64,000 nucleotides of DNA, taken from the NCBI RefSeq assembly GCF_000018865.1, contig NC_010175.1, positions 3,286,001 to 3,350,000 on the forward strand, written 5' to 3'. Position numbers and translations under genes: made by a program. Positions within the stretch are counted from its first letter, which is position 1; each line of letters begins with the position of its first letter. Under the pieces are notes generated by a model that was given only the letters and a program-made list of their open reading frames with translations, was not told the DNA's origin and searched no databases. Below are positions 8,445-16,777 of this stretch, piece after piece. Source of the stretch: Chloroflexus aurantiacus J-10-fl (GTDB lineage: Bacteria > Chloroflexota > Chloroflexia > Chloroflexales > Chloroflexaceae).

Positions 8445-8784
8445 CTCTTTTCAACAGATGTAGAAGCTACAGACTACATGAGCGTGACGAGGACACACAG
8501 CATACCCGTGATGAGCAGGCCAACGGCACGCCACGCACCGGATCGTGAGCACGGCTGCTGCGGCAGCATGAATATCGCACACACGATGCAATACGCGCAT
8601 GATGTGCGGGCAAGGCGATTAGCCAGGCGGGTGATGGCACCATTGCATTGATGGTCGCTAGCGCTGCTCGCTGCCACACCGAGGTGTTGGGAGCAGGATA
8701 GGCAGGCTGTGGTGATTGGCAAGCGTTCGTGAGTCTGGGTGACAGTCTGGATGCATGACAGCACAGCTTTTATGCAATAAGCCT
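8445..8784. mobile_element. Decayed non-autonomous element sharing IS5-like ends (copy 1)
   Basis: It aligns by eye with elements at 10065-10432, 10574-10855 and ~41300-41622. The left end has CTTTTCAACAGATGTAGAAGC; the interior has GACGAGGACACACAGCAT and a degenerate form of the ~49-bp module (GCACCGGATCGTGAGCACGG..., about 8534-8581); the right end has CAGCTTTTATGCAATAAG. Terminal repeats are eroded and no protein is encoded. The rest of the 8294-9004 gap shows nothing I recognise. Confidence 0.55.
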
Positions 8785-9004
8785 GATTGGCGGTTATAGT
8801 TGTAAGATATTTTTAAGATAAGCTATATGCCCCCAATGTACACGAAAAACCCCACCTTCAGATCGGGAAATATTCCAATTCCCTGCTCGTCATACGAGAT
8901 GCAATGATTGATTACACACGCTAAAGTGTTATGGGGGCGGATAATACTTCTCTTTATGCCACAATCGCCCATGGTTACCTCTTTATTATAAAATGGGGGG
9001 TCTG

Positions 9005-9733
9005 ATGAATATCAATCGTCAGCAGTGGGATGCGTTGGGTAAGCTCAATCCCTTTTGGGCAATGACCGGTAAAAGCGACTGGGATTTGCCAGCTTTCTGG
9101 CAGACTGGCTATGTTCAGGTCGAGGATTTGCGTCGGGAAATTTCTCAACTCGGTTATCCGCAGCAGTTTCACCGGGTGCTTGATTTTGGGTGTGGAATCG
9201 GACGGCTGGCACCTGCGTTCTGCGCGTGGTTTGATGAATACGTTGGGTACGATGTCTCGGAAGCGCTAATACAGAAAGCGCGAAATTTACACAAAGACCT
9301 CGACCGGGCACAGTTTTTCGTTACACAGCGAGATCGCATTGATCTACCGGATAACAGTATCGATCTTGTCTTTTCATTTGGGGTTTTCCAGCATATTCCA
9401 GACCGCTACGCTCTATTTCAGATCGTTTCTGAATTCACTCGTGTGCTCAAACCAGGTGGTCTGATCTTTTTCAATGTTTGTCACCATATACGCTGGATGT
9501 ATCGTATACAGTTGCGTCGACGCTTATACTGGCTTGGCAAGCGGCTTGGTATCCTTGATTACCATCTGTTTTACCGGTTTAGGTTGTATCCGCAGTCAGT
9601 TCATGCGCTCTCACGTGAAGCATTGCAGCGCCATTTGCACACTCTCCCTGTGCACATCCTCTTCAGTCGATCCACATCGCCTCATGTTGCACCACATCAG
9701 CTGTGGGAGTATGCGCTGACAAAGCATGGCTAG
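9005..9733 (+). CDS. Class I SAM-dependent methyltransferase
   Basis: A 242-residue protein from ATG 9005, preferred over ATG 8993 because GGGGGG (8995-9000) sits at ribosome-binding distance. Motif I (VLDFGCGIGRLAP, ~residues 57-69) binds S-adenosylmethionine; VGYDVS is motif II; the SFGVFQHIPD and LKPGGLIFFN regions are motifs typical of Methyltransf_11/25. The substrate cannot be told. It stands alone between transposable-element remnants, and its base composition is slightly AT-richer than the flanking core genes, so it may be acquired cargo. Confidence 0.8.
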   Translation: MNINRQQWDALGKLNPFWAMTGKSDWDLPAFWQTGYVQVEDLRREISQLGYPQQFHRVLDFGCGIGRLAPAFCAWFDEYVGYDVSEALIQKARNLHKDLDRAQFFVTQRDRIDLPDNSIDLVFSFGVFQHIPDRYALFQIVSEFTRVLKPGGLIFFNVCHHIRWMYRIQLRRRLYWLGKRLGILDYHLFYRFRLYPQSVHALSREALQRHLHTLPVHILFSRSTSPHVAPHQLWEYALTKHG

Positions 9734-9804
9734 CAGTTGAGCGTGCGTGGGTCAGATGTACCGAATTGCTGACGGAACGCTGTGTTGATCATGGTGGCTA
9801 TGTC

Positions 9805-10060
9805 AAATCTTGACTAACAAGATGCACCGTCACCAGGCTCACGTACCGATCCCGACCCGCGCTACGACCTGTACCCGCCAGTGCGTGCAGTGGATGCGAA
9901 AGCGTGACTTCCGCACGGCCAAACGTGCGCCACGAGCAACCCGGCCTGGAAACTGTGTCCTCGTCGGTGTGTGATCTCACTGCGTGCGCAGCGGAAACTC
10001 TGTTCTCCGTATCCGCGCTCATGTCACTGTCAGCATGATGGTGCGATTATGGGCGATGAA
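9805..10060. repeat. Degenerate dispersed repeat (copy 1)
   Basis: It shares blocks with 24915-25290: TCAAATCTTGA, ACCAGGCTCACGTACCG, and ATCCGCGCTCA followed by GTGCGAT...GAGCGATGA (ATGGGCGATGA here). Order and direction are the same but the spacing differs. No inverted ends or coding capacity are visible. Nature unknown; possibly another element family. Confidence 0.5.
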
Positions 10061-10064
10061 TTTT

Positions 10065-10432
10065 AGCACTTATTTCAAAAAATATCTACATAGAAGCTAT
10101 CTCAACTCATTACTGACAGACTCTATGGTTGTGGCGAGCACACACAGTATCCGCAATTCCGGCAGGGTCAACGGCATGCCACGCACCGGATCGTGAGTAC
10201 GGCTGCTGCGGCAGCCATGGTGCCGCACTCCAAACGTCGCGACACGTGCATGACAAGCGGGTAAGGCAACCAATCCAGCGTGTGATAGAACCGTCGATGG
10301 TTGTCAGCCCTCCTTATTACCATACCGGCAGCCTGGGAGCAGGATATGCTGTCGTGGGTGATTGACAAGAGTTCATTCGCCTGTGTGACAGGCAAAGAGC
10401 ACGACAGCATGGGTTTTTATGAAACAAGCTCT
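10065..10432. mobile_element. Non-autonomous element with IS5-like ends (copy 2), 368 bp
   Basis: Left end AGCACTTATTTCAAAAAATA, right end (complement) AGAGCTTGTTTCATAAAAA. The interior shares CTCATTACTGACAGACTC, ACACACAGTATC, the ~49-bp hairpin module (10182-10232) and GGCAACCAATCCAG with its relatives at 10574-10855 and ~41300-41622. There is no transposase frame. Confidence 0.65.
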
Positions 10433-10573
10433 TGTAAACCGGATTTGACGTCAGATAATTATTCTGCGCCTGGTTTGCAACTGCGTGCTGTACCGGTCTC
10501 TACAACCGCTCGTGTCCACCCTTGTCAGACCTGCCGCTATGCCAAACCTCACCGCTGTACTCAGAAGTGGACT

Positions 10574-10855
10574 AGAACCTATTTCAAAAAACATCTACGA
10601 GAAGGCATCTTATTCATTGCCACTCGATTCGATGTTCATGACGAGCACACCCGGCATCCGCGTGACCAGCCGGGTCAACGACGTTACACGCGCCAGATCG
10701 TGAGCACGGCTGGCGCGGCAGCATGGCTGCCGCACTCCAAACTACGCCACACGTGGATGATGAGCGAGCAAGGCAACCAATCCAGTACGTGATGGCACCG
10801 GAGATAGTTATAGTTATTAGAGCGCGACAGTACAACTTTTTATGAAATAAGTTCT
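10574..10855. mobile_element. Non-autonomous element with IS5-like ends (copy 3), 282 bp, best preserved
   Basis: Left end AGAACCTATTTCAAAAAAC (10574-10592), right end complement AGAACTTATTTCATAAAAAG, flanked by ACT on both sides (10571-10573 and 10856-10858); read as TA around GAAC...GTTC, a 2-bp duplication fits as well. The left end matches the terminal repeat of the IS at 6704-7558 over 18 bases (AGAACCTATTTCAAAAA). The interior carries the ~49-bp module (10689-10740). This is a typical MITE-like arrangement: IS ends without a transposase. Confidence 0.75.
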
Positions 10856-10980
10856 ACTTATAGCATCACACGACAGGTGACAGGTGTTGTGCGCGATATA
10901 TGTATCACATTAGCTGGTCCATCGTTATCTGTGAGTGGGTGAATGATGGATGGCCCAAAACCCAACCCACAATCTCCCTG

Positions 10981-11085
10981 CACTCTCTTCTTCTACACTC
11001 TTATCTCCTACCTCCTATCTTCTACCTCCTACCTCCTATCTCCTATCTCCTATCTTCTACCTCCTATCTCCTGTCTTCTCATAGA
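10981..11085 (+). repeat. Pyrimidine-rich heptamer repeat upstream of the NEW3 gene
   Basis: Roughly a dozen alternating heptamers CTCCTAT / CTCCTAC / CTTCTAC in near-perfect register. The same motif family occurs at 1730-1815, again within ~150 bp upstream of a gene for an exported or membrane protein. Such short-unit runs can change length by slippage, though no expression role is shown here. Confidence 0.8.
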
Positions 11086-11194
11086 CAACACTAACACTCC
11101 GCTAATCTTCTTCTAATCATCATTCTCTATGTTCTCACAATTGAGCGGGTCACCGCGACAGATGATCAGGTGTCAGTAGTAAGAGAGGTGAACG

Positions 11195-12364
11195 ATGCGC
11201 ACGCTTCGCATCATTAGCGTACTTGTGATGCTGGCGCTTCTGATTGTTGCTGGTGCAGCGCCGGCGATGGCACAGGAAGGCCAGCGGAATCTCTTCTTTT
11301 ATACTCGTTATCCTTCACAAGAAGCTACAGTTGGTGATACGGTGACGTTCAAGCTGACGCTTGGTACGGAGACGACTCCCCAAATCGTGCGGCTTGGTCT
11401 GCGGAATGTGCCCAATGGCTGGACGGCAACGTTCCGCGGTGATGGCCGGGTGATCCAGTCGGCGTATGTTGAGCCGAACAACAATGCGACGTTTGATCTG
11501 CGGATTGAACCCCCTGCCGATGTGAAGGCCGGTGAGTACCAGATGCTGGCGGTTGCCACCGGTGTCTCGCAAGAGGTAACGCTTCCGATTGCCCTGACCC
11601 TCAAGGAGAAGACGACCAATCCAGCCGGTCTGTCGTTCAACGTTGATCTGCCCACACTGCGTGGTTCGCCGAGCACAACCTTCCGCTACAATGTGACCCT
11701 CAAGAATGAGAGCACTGAGGAGGTGCCAGTCAGTCTGCTCGCCGAAGCACCGCGCGGTTTCCAGGTCGATTTCAAACTCTCCGGTCAGAGCATTACCAGT
11801 GTGCCATTCGGCCCCAATGAGTCGAAGAATTTGAGTGTTGAGGTTCGTGCGCTGACTGATGTTCCTGCCGGTACCTATGAGATCGGTATTCTGGCCCGTG
11901 GTGGTGATTTGCAGGCAACCACACGCCTGGTCGCCGATATTACCGGTCAACCACAACTGCTCCTGACGACCCCTGATGGTCGGTTGTCGGGTGAAGCGCG
12001 CATTGGCGAACAGACTGAGGTGAAGCTGGTGGTAAGCAATAATGGTAGTGCGCCGGCCCGGAACATTGAGTTGAGCGCTTCGCCACCTGTTGGCTGGACG
12101 GTTGAGTTTGAGCCGAAGCAGATTCCAGAACTGGCTACCGATCAGGTAGTTGAAGTCACGGCGAAGGTGCAGCCCTCGAACCAGGCAATTGCCGGCGACT
12201 ATCTGGTGACCTTTACCGCTCGCCCGGCTGATGCCGCTGCCGCAACCAGTGAGTTCCGCTTCACTGTGCTGACCTCGACGCTGTGGGGGCTGGTTGGCAT
12301 TGCCCTGATCGCTGTTGCTGTGGTTGGGGTTGGCGTGGCAGTGATGCGGTTCGGACGGCGCTAG
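11195..12364 (+). CDS. Exported NEW3-domain (COG1470-type) surface protein with C-terminal anchor
   Basis: A 389-residue protein. Residues 1-26 are a signal peptide ending APAMAQ. Three Ig-like beta-sandwich repeats of ~110 residues follow (TVGDTVTFKL, STTFRYNVTLKNES, IGEQTEVKLVVSNNGSAPA), typical of NPCBM-associated NEW3 domains. The C-terminus is one transmembrane helix (LVGIALIAVAVVGVGVAVM) followed by FGRR. The protein would sit outside the membrane, anchored at its C-terminus. An AGAGAGGTG ribosome site precedes the ATG. It leads a cluster with an ABC ATPase and ABC-2 permease, and may be the substrate-binding or accessory part of that exporter, though a terminator-like hairpin lies between them. 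Confidence 0.75.
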   Translation: MRTLRIISVLVMLALLIVAGAAPAMAQEGQRNLFFYTRYPSQEATVGDTVTFKLTLGTETTPQIVRLGLRNVPNGWTATFRGDGRVIQSAYVEPNNNATFDLRIEPPADVKAGEYQMLAVATGVSQEVTLPIALTLKEKTTNPAGLSFNVDLPTLRGSPSTTFRYNVTLKNESTEEVPVSLLAEAPRGFQVDFKLSGQSITSVPFGPNESKNLSVEVRALTDVPAGTYEIGILARGGDLQATTRLVADITGQPQLLLTTPDGRLSGEARIGEQTEVKLVVSNNGSAPARNIELSASPPVGWTVEFEPKQIPELATDQVVEVTAKVQPSNQAIAGDYLVTFTARPADAAAATSEFRFTVLTSTLWGLVGIALIAVAVVGVGVAVMRFGRR

Positions 12365-12370
12365 CAGGTG

Positions 12371-12403
12371 GGGATGGTGACGGCTCACCGTTGCCATCCC
12401 TTT
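12371..12403 (+). terminator. Hairpin terminator after the NEW3 gene
   Basis: GGGATGGTGACGG-CTCA-CCGTTGCCATCCC followed by TTT. The stem carries an internal mismatch. It would reduce readthrough into the ABC genes. Confidence 0.5.
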
Positions 12404-12450
12404 GTTGCTGCACGAGACGACCAGTGCAAATCTAGCCGGGAGGTGGTGTT

Positions 12451-13401
12451 ATGGCAGAGGTTGTGGTTGAGTGCCGTGATCTGACCAAACAGTACGGTAC
12501 ATTCACTGCCGTTGACGGCCTCAATCTGACTGTGCGTAAAGGTGAAATTTTTGGTCTGCTCGGCCCGAATGGTGCCGGTAAGACCACCACGATTCTGATG
12601 CTGCTCGGCTTGACTGAGCCAACCAGCGGTAGTGTGCGGGTGTTGGGCTTAGACCCGGCCCGGCAACCGTTGAGTGTCAAGGCGCGGGTTGGCTATCTGC
12701 CCGACCAGGTTGGCTTTTACGATAACCTGACAGCACGCGAAAATCTGAACTACATCGCAAAGCTGAATGGCATGCGTGAGCCGGAGATGAGCAAGCGTAT
12801 TGCCACAGCGCTTGAGCAGGTTGGTCTGAGCAATGTTGCTGATCGGCGGGTGAAGACCTTCTCGCGAGGTATGCGCCAGCGTTTAGGGGTGGCAGAGGTG
12901 CTGATCAAGCAACCACAACTGATCATTATGGACGAGCCGACACTGGCGCTCGACCCGGAGGCAGTGCGCGAATTCCTCGACCTGATCCGGAAATTGAAGG
13001 AGAGTGGGATTACGATGCTGCTCTCATCCCACTTGCTGCAACAGGTACAGGCGGTATGTGATCGGGTTGGCCTGTTCCACAAAGGCCGGATGGTGTTGGA
13101 AGGGACAGTCAGTGAGCTGGCGCAGCGCGTGCTTGGTGGAGCCTACCGCATTCACCTGGAGGTAGAGGGCGGTGAGGCGGTGGCGCCGGCTCTGCGTGAA
13201 CTCCCTGATGTGTTGAACGTGGCCCAGGACGGTACGCGCTTTTACAATGTCGAAGCCCGTACTGATGTGCGGGCAGAGATTGCCCGTAAAGTGGTGGAGG
13301 CCGGTGGACGCTTACTCGGTTTAAGCATCGACACACCGGGTCTTGATGAGGTCTATGCCCGCTACTTCCAGAAAGGAGCAGCCTATGCAGCGACAGCTTA
13401 G
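12451..13401 (+). CDS. ABC transporter ATP-binding protein (NosF/CcmA-like)
   Basis: A 316-residue ATPase. Walker A is GPNGAGKTT (~residues 39-47), the signature [10 protein letters not shown], Walker B LIIMDEP with ALDP D-loop, and the switch histidine is in LSSHLL. After residue ~220 comes the ~90-residue C-terminal regulatory extension usual in the DrrA/NosF group. It partners the ABC-2 permease that starts 17 bp before its stop. The transported substrate is not evident; the NEW3 protein upstream suggests export of, or assembly at, the cell surface. A GGGAGGTGG ribosome site precedes the ATG. Confidence 0.88.
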   Translation: MAEVVVECRDLTKQYGTFTAVDGLNLTVRKGEIFGLLGPNGAGKTTTILMLLGLTEPTSGSVRVLGLDPARQPLSVKARVGYLPDQVGFYDNLTARENLNYIAKLNGMREPEMSKRIATALEQVGLSNVADRRVKTFSRGMRQRLGVAEVLIKQPQLIIMDEPTLALDPEAVREFLDLIRKLKESGITMLLSSHLLQQVQAVCDRVGLFHKGRMVLEGTVSELAQRVLGGAYRIHLEVEGGEAVAPALRELPDVLNVAQDGTRFYNVEARTDVRAEIARKVVEAGGRLLGLSIDTPGLDEVYARYFQKGAAYAATA

Positions 13402-14374
13402 CATGGCAACGGCCCGGCAGCAACGTGAGGGTTCACCGTGGACGGGGCTGTGGGCGGTGGTAGCGAAAGAGATGGCCGACTACCTGACCAGTGTGCGGAT
13501 GCTGATTCTGGAGGCGTTAATCTTACTCACCGCCTTTGGCACTGTCTACGCAGCAGCGCAAAACTTGCGTGCCGGTACCGGTAGTGGTGATGAGTTCCTG
13601 TTCTTGCGCCTCTTCACAACGGCGCGTGATCCTTTGCCGGCGTTTGTCGGCTTTCTGGGTCTGCTGGTGCCACTGCTCGCGATTGCGCTGGCCTTTGACT
13701 CGGTGAATGGTGAGTTCAACCAGCGCACGTTGTCGAAGGTTCTGGCGCAACCGATCTACCGTGATGCGCTTCTGCTGGGTAAGTTTCTGGCCGGTTTAGG
13801 CACCCTGGCCCTGGCATTGTCAGCGATCTGGTTGTTGATCATCGGGATGGGCTTGCTCCAGTTGGGGGTACCGCCAACCGGTGAAGAGACGCTGCGTATC
13901 TTCTGGTTTTTGCTGGTGACCATCTTTTACGGTGGTATCTGGTTGGCGCTGGCAATGCTCTTCTCGATCATCTTTCGCCAGCCGGCCACCGCAGCGTTGG
14001 CCGCGATTGCGGTCTGGCTGTTCTTCACCGTATTCTGGGGGATTCTGTCGAGTCTGCTGGCGCGCACCTTGCAACCGGTACCTCCCGGTGATACACAGGC
14101 GCTGATCAACCAGATTCAGCTCGAACTGATGCTGACCCGTATCTCGCCCAACACCCTCTTCTCGGAGGTGGCGCTGGCGATGCTCAATCCGACTGTGCGG
14201 GCGTTGGGCTTGATCTTGCCGATCCAGTTGCACAATGCCATTCCTGGCACACCATTGCCGGCCATGCAAAGCATTCTGCTCACGTGGCCGCACGCGACTG
14301 GCCTCATTGCAGCGACGATTGTGTTGTTTGCGGTCGGTTACATTCTGTTTCAGCGCCAGGAGGTGCGGGCGTAA
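13385..14374 (+). CDS. ABC-2 type permease (NosY-like)
   Basis: A 329-residue membrane protein. ATG 13385 is chosen because AAAGGAG (13373-13379) precedes it, giving a 17-bp overlap with the ATPase gene and implying translational coupling. A first membrane span at ~40-60 is followed by an extracytoplasmic loop and about five further spans, with the conserved [30 protein letters not shown] segment of the ABC-2_2 family split by my reading into its recognisable parts ([16 protein letters not shown]). It forms the channel of an exporter with the preceding ATPase. A strong hairpin terminator follows. Confidence 0.82.
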   Translation: MQRQLSMATARQQREGSPWTGLWAVVAKEMADYLTSVRMLILEALILLTAFGTVYAAAQNLRAGTGSGDEFLFLRLFTTARDPLPAFVGFLGLLVPLLAIALAFDSVNGEFNQRTLSKVLAQPIYRDALLLGKFLAGLGTLALALSAIWLLIIGMGLLQLGVPPTGEETLRIFWFLLVTIFYGGIWLALAMLFSIIFRQPATAALAAIAVWLFFTVFWGILSSLLARTLQPVPPGDTQALINQIQLELMLTRISPNTLFSEVALAMLNPTVRALGLILPIQLHNAIPGTPLPAMQSILLTWPHATGLIAATIVLFAVGYILFQRQEVRA

Positions 14375-14387
14375 GCCTGCGCTGTTC

Positions 14388-14427
14388 GTGCGGGGAGGGA
14401 TGAGAGGATTTCCCTTCCCGCACTTTT
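14388..14427 (+). terminator. Rho-independent terminator after ABC permease
   Basis: GTGCGGGGAGGG, a ~12-nt loop, then CCCTTCCCGCAC and TTTT. Well placed 14 bp after the permease stop. Confidence 0.7.
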
Positions 14428-14574
14428 AGCGAGTTGCGCGCATAGGTTGGGTTTGGCGTAAGGCACGGTCTTTGGAGGCGATGATCGGGTGTTCGGGAAC
14501 CGGTTTTGTGTACACACGAACATAGTGCCTGGTGAGACGATACGTCACTCGTCGTGATGCGGATAGACGGATTC

Positions 14575-14870
14575 CGTAGGGGCGGGTTTTGTAGGGGCGG
14601 GTTCCAAACCCGCCCCTACAGTCGATCTGGTCGGGAAGCCGTATCCACGGCGGTGGGGAGGGTTGGGCGGGTTGGGAACCCGTCCTTGCGCCGAACCGTG
14701 GGTTATGGGTAATCCGGTCGGGAAGTTGTATTCAGGTCGGGGGGAGGGTTGGGCGGGTTGGGAACCCGCCCCTACGCCGAACCGTGGGTTATGGGCCATC
14801 CGGTCGGGAAGTTGTATCCACGGCGGTGGGGGAGATCATAGGGGGCGGGTTGGGAACCCGCCCCTACTGC
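14575..14870. repeat. Cluster of GGGCGGGTT/AACCCGCCC palindromes in ~85-95-bp tandem units
   Basis: Four palindromes: a perfect one, GTAGGGGCGGGTT-CCA-AACCCGCCCCTAC (14591-14619), and variants near 14666-14688, 14751-14775 and 14841-14866. The last three lie in a repeated unit that also contains GCCGAACCGTGGGTTATGGG and CCGGTCGGGAAG(T/C)(T/C)GTAT. Related palindromes occur at 25935-25963, 26722-26749, 36067-36096 and 53822-53846, always between genes, so this is a dispersed REP-like family. The rest of the 14428-14954 gap shows no gene. Confidence 0.85.
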
Positions 14871-14954
14871 GTGTTTGGCATAGTCGTAGTTGACAAATCG
14901 GCGTACAATACAAGTAGCTTTGTTGGGTTCTGCTTTGAGAAAAGAACTGGACTG

Positions 14955-15335
14955 ATGAACAACATATTGGCGATTGCCCTGGGGGCAGCTATCGGTGCCA
15001 ACCTGCGCTACGGCATCGGTCTGTGGGCTGCTCAGCGGTTTGGTACGGCATGGCCTTACGGTACCTTCATCATCAATCTGCTCGGTTGTCTGGGGATCGG
15101 ATTATTGTTAACGCTCATCTCCACGCGATTGACGCTGAGTGAGCCGGTACGTTTGATGCTGGTTACCGGTCTCTTGGGCGGTTTTACTACCTTCTCAACC
15201 TTTGGCTATGAGAGTTTCAGTCTGTTGAGCAGTGGGAACTGGCTGCCCGCAATAGGCTACATGGTAGGAAGCGTTGTCGGCGGCCTGATTGCCGTTATCA
15301 TCGGCGTCGGCTTAGGTCGGTGGTTTGGTGGCTAG
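14955..15335 (+). CDS. crcB: Fluoride channel CrcB/Fluc
   Basis: A 126-residue protein with four membrane spans; residues 1-57 of the longest frame are repeat sequence, so ATG 14955 is used. Family marks are GANLRYGIG near the N-terminus, the polar NLLGC segment in helix 2, and GLLGGFTTFSTFGYES in helix 3, where paired phenylalanines line the fluoride pore. CrcB dimers passively export fluoride. The next gene starts 18 bp later and carries a DUF190 domain, a known crcB companion. I looked for a fluoride riboswitch upstream and did not see one. Confidence 0.9.
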   Translation: MNNILAIALGAAIGANLRYGIGLWAAQRFGTAWPYGTFIINLLGCLGIGLLLTLISTRLTLSEPVRLMLVTGLLGGFTTFSTFGYESFSLLSSGNWLPAIGYMVGSVVGGLIAVIIGVGLGRWFGG

Positions 15336-15352
15336 CAGAGAGGAGGTCTCCA

Positions 15353-16660
15353 ATGGAGCAGACCGTGACTCAACAACTCTGGATTTACATCGATGAGGGA
15401 GATAGCTTGCAAGGCCGTACCGTCGCTTCCCGTATTGTCGATACGCTGCGGGCTGCCGGTGCACCGGGGGTGACCGTGTTTCGTGGGGCTGGGGGGTACG
15501 GTACCCACGGGGTCTTTCACAGCGATCTCCTGGTTGATATTCCAAGCCGGTTGCCGTTGGTGATCACCTGCATTGATCGGAGTGACCGCTTACAACGGTT
15601 GTTGCCCAAACTTAGCGAGCTGGTGCAAGAGGGTTTGATCGTGCTTTCGCCGGTGCAGGTCGTGAAGGTAGCGAGGCGGACTGGAAGTGCTCTTCCTGCT
15701 CATCTCAGGGTAGCCGATGTGATGAATCACGACGTTATCTCCGTCACATCCGAAACATCGGTAGGCGAGCTGGTACGTCTGCTACTCGAACGCGGTTTGC
15801 GGGCAATGCCGGTGGTTGATGCCGAACGTCGTGTGATCGGTATTGTTACTGATGCCGATCTGCTCCAGCGTGGGGTGAGCCAGTTGCCACTGCATTTGCA
15901 GCAGTTACTACCCGGCGCCGAGCGTGCGGCTCATCTGGCAGCAGTGGCTGCTCGTCCCGAACGGGCCGCTGATGTAATGACCCCCAACCCTACTACCATT
16001 CCTGCGACAGCTTCGCTTACCCAGGCTGCCCTGCTCATGACAGAGCATGATCACAAGCGCTTACCGGTAGTTGATGAAGCCGGACGCCTGGTTGGGATGT
16101 TGAGCCGATCCGATCTGTTGCAGACGGTGGCGAATACGTTCGCCTCAAGCAGTGAGGTTCTGCCGGGTTCAATACTCACCACTGCCAAAACCGTTGGAGA
16201 GGTCATGATTCGCGATGTACCGACAGTTACACCGGAAACGCCCCTCGCTGAGACACTCGACCGTATTCTTTCGACACCCCGACGGCGGGTGGTTGTTGTC
16301 GATCAGAATCGGCGTGTCGTCGGTATCATCAGCGACGGTGATATTCTCCGCCGGGCGGCTCGTCCGGTAGCACCGGGATTGTTACAGCGCTTTGCGGTCT
16401 GGATCGGTGGCGGTGCCCGTCCGCCAGAGCTGGAGCTGGCGCTCAAGAATCTGACGGCGGCAGCAGTGATGACCAGCCCGGTGCTGACGGTGAATCCCGA
16501 CACGCCGATTATCAGTGCCGTTGAGCTGATGATCGAACGGCGTATCAAGCGTTTGCCGGTGGTTGATGAAGAAGGCAGGCTGGTGGGAATGGTCGGGCGA
16601 GCGGCGCTGTTGGGGGCGTTGTTGGGTTCTGGTGGTGAGGGGGGGCAGGAACGGGAGTAG
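15353..16660 (+). CDS. DUF190 and multi-CBS domain protein
   Basis: A 436-residue soluble protein from ATG 15353, with AGAGGAGG at 15338-15345. Residues ~1-105 are DUF190, a GlnB-like ferredoxin fold (LWIYIDEGD, GVTVFRGAGGYG, LVITCIDR). Then come four CBS motifs as two Bateman modules: VADVMNHDVISV, AADVMTPNPTTI, VGEVMIRDVPTV and AAAVMTSPVLTV, with the usual LPVVDEEGRLVGM ends. CBS pairs bind adenine nucleotides. DUF190 genes are often beside crcB, so this may be a nucleotide-sensing regulator of fluoride export; the function is inferred from context. Confidence 0.82.
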   Translation: MEQTVTQQLWIYIDEGDSLQGRTVASRIVDTLRAAGAPGVTVFRGAGGYGTHGVFHSDLLVDIPSRLPLVITCIDRSDRLQRLLPKLSELVQEGLIVLSPVQVVKVARRTGSALPAHLRVADVMNHDVISVTSETSVGELVRLLLERGLRAMPVVDAERRVIGIVTDADLLQRGVSQLPLHLQQLLPGAERAAHLAAVAARPERAADVMTPNPTTIPATASLTQAALLMTEHDHKRLPVVDEAGRLVGMLSRSDLLQTVANTFASSSEVLPGSILTTAKTVGEVMIRDVPTVTPETPLAETLDRILSTPRRRVVVVDQNRRVVGIISDGDILRRAARPVAPGLLQRFAVWIGGGARPPELELALKNLTAAAVMTSPVLTVNPDTPIISAVELMIERRIKRLPVVDEEGRLVGMVGRAALLGALLGSGGEGGQERE

Positions 16661-16731
16661 GGATGGCCTGGCACATTTTGCGGTGCAAGCGCGCCAGGCC
16701 AGCCGTGAAAAGCAAGAGTTCACCAAACCCA

Positions 16732-16760
16732 AAGCGAGGAGCCTCTACGGCTCCTCGCTT
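16732..16760. terminator. Bidirectional hairpin between convergent genes
   Basis: AAGCGAGGAGCC-TCTAC-GGCTCCTCGCTT, a perfect 12-bp stem between the DUF190-CBS gene and clpC. No strong T-run follows on either strand. Confidence 0.6.
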
Positions 16761-16777
16761 CGTCTCTACCTTACCGC

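Noticed and set aside
10900-11094. Small ORF ending in the heptamer repeat
   Set aside because: Its C-terminal half is the CTCCTAT repeat in translation, and it has no ribosome site.
14870-14954. Fluoride riboswitch before crcB
   Set aside because: The conserved GGNGATGG start and pseudoknot partners were not found. TTGACA at 14890 also lacks a -10 at the right distance.
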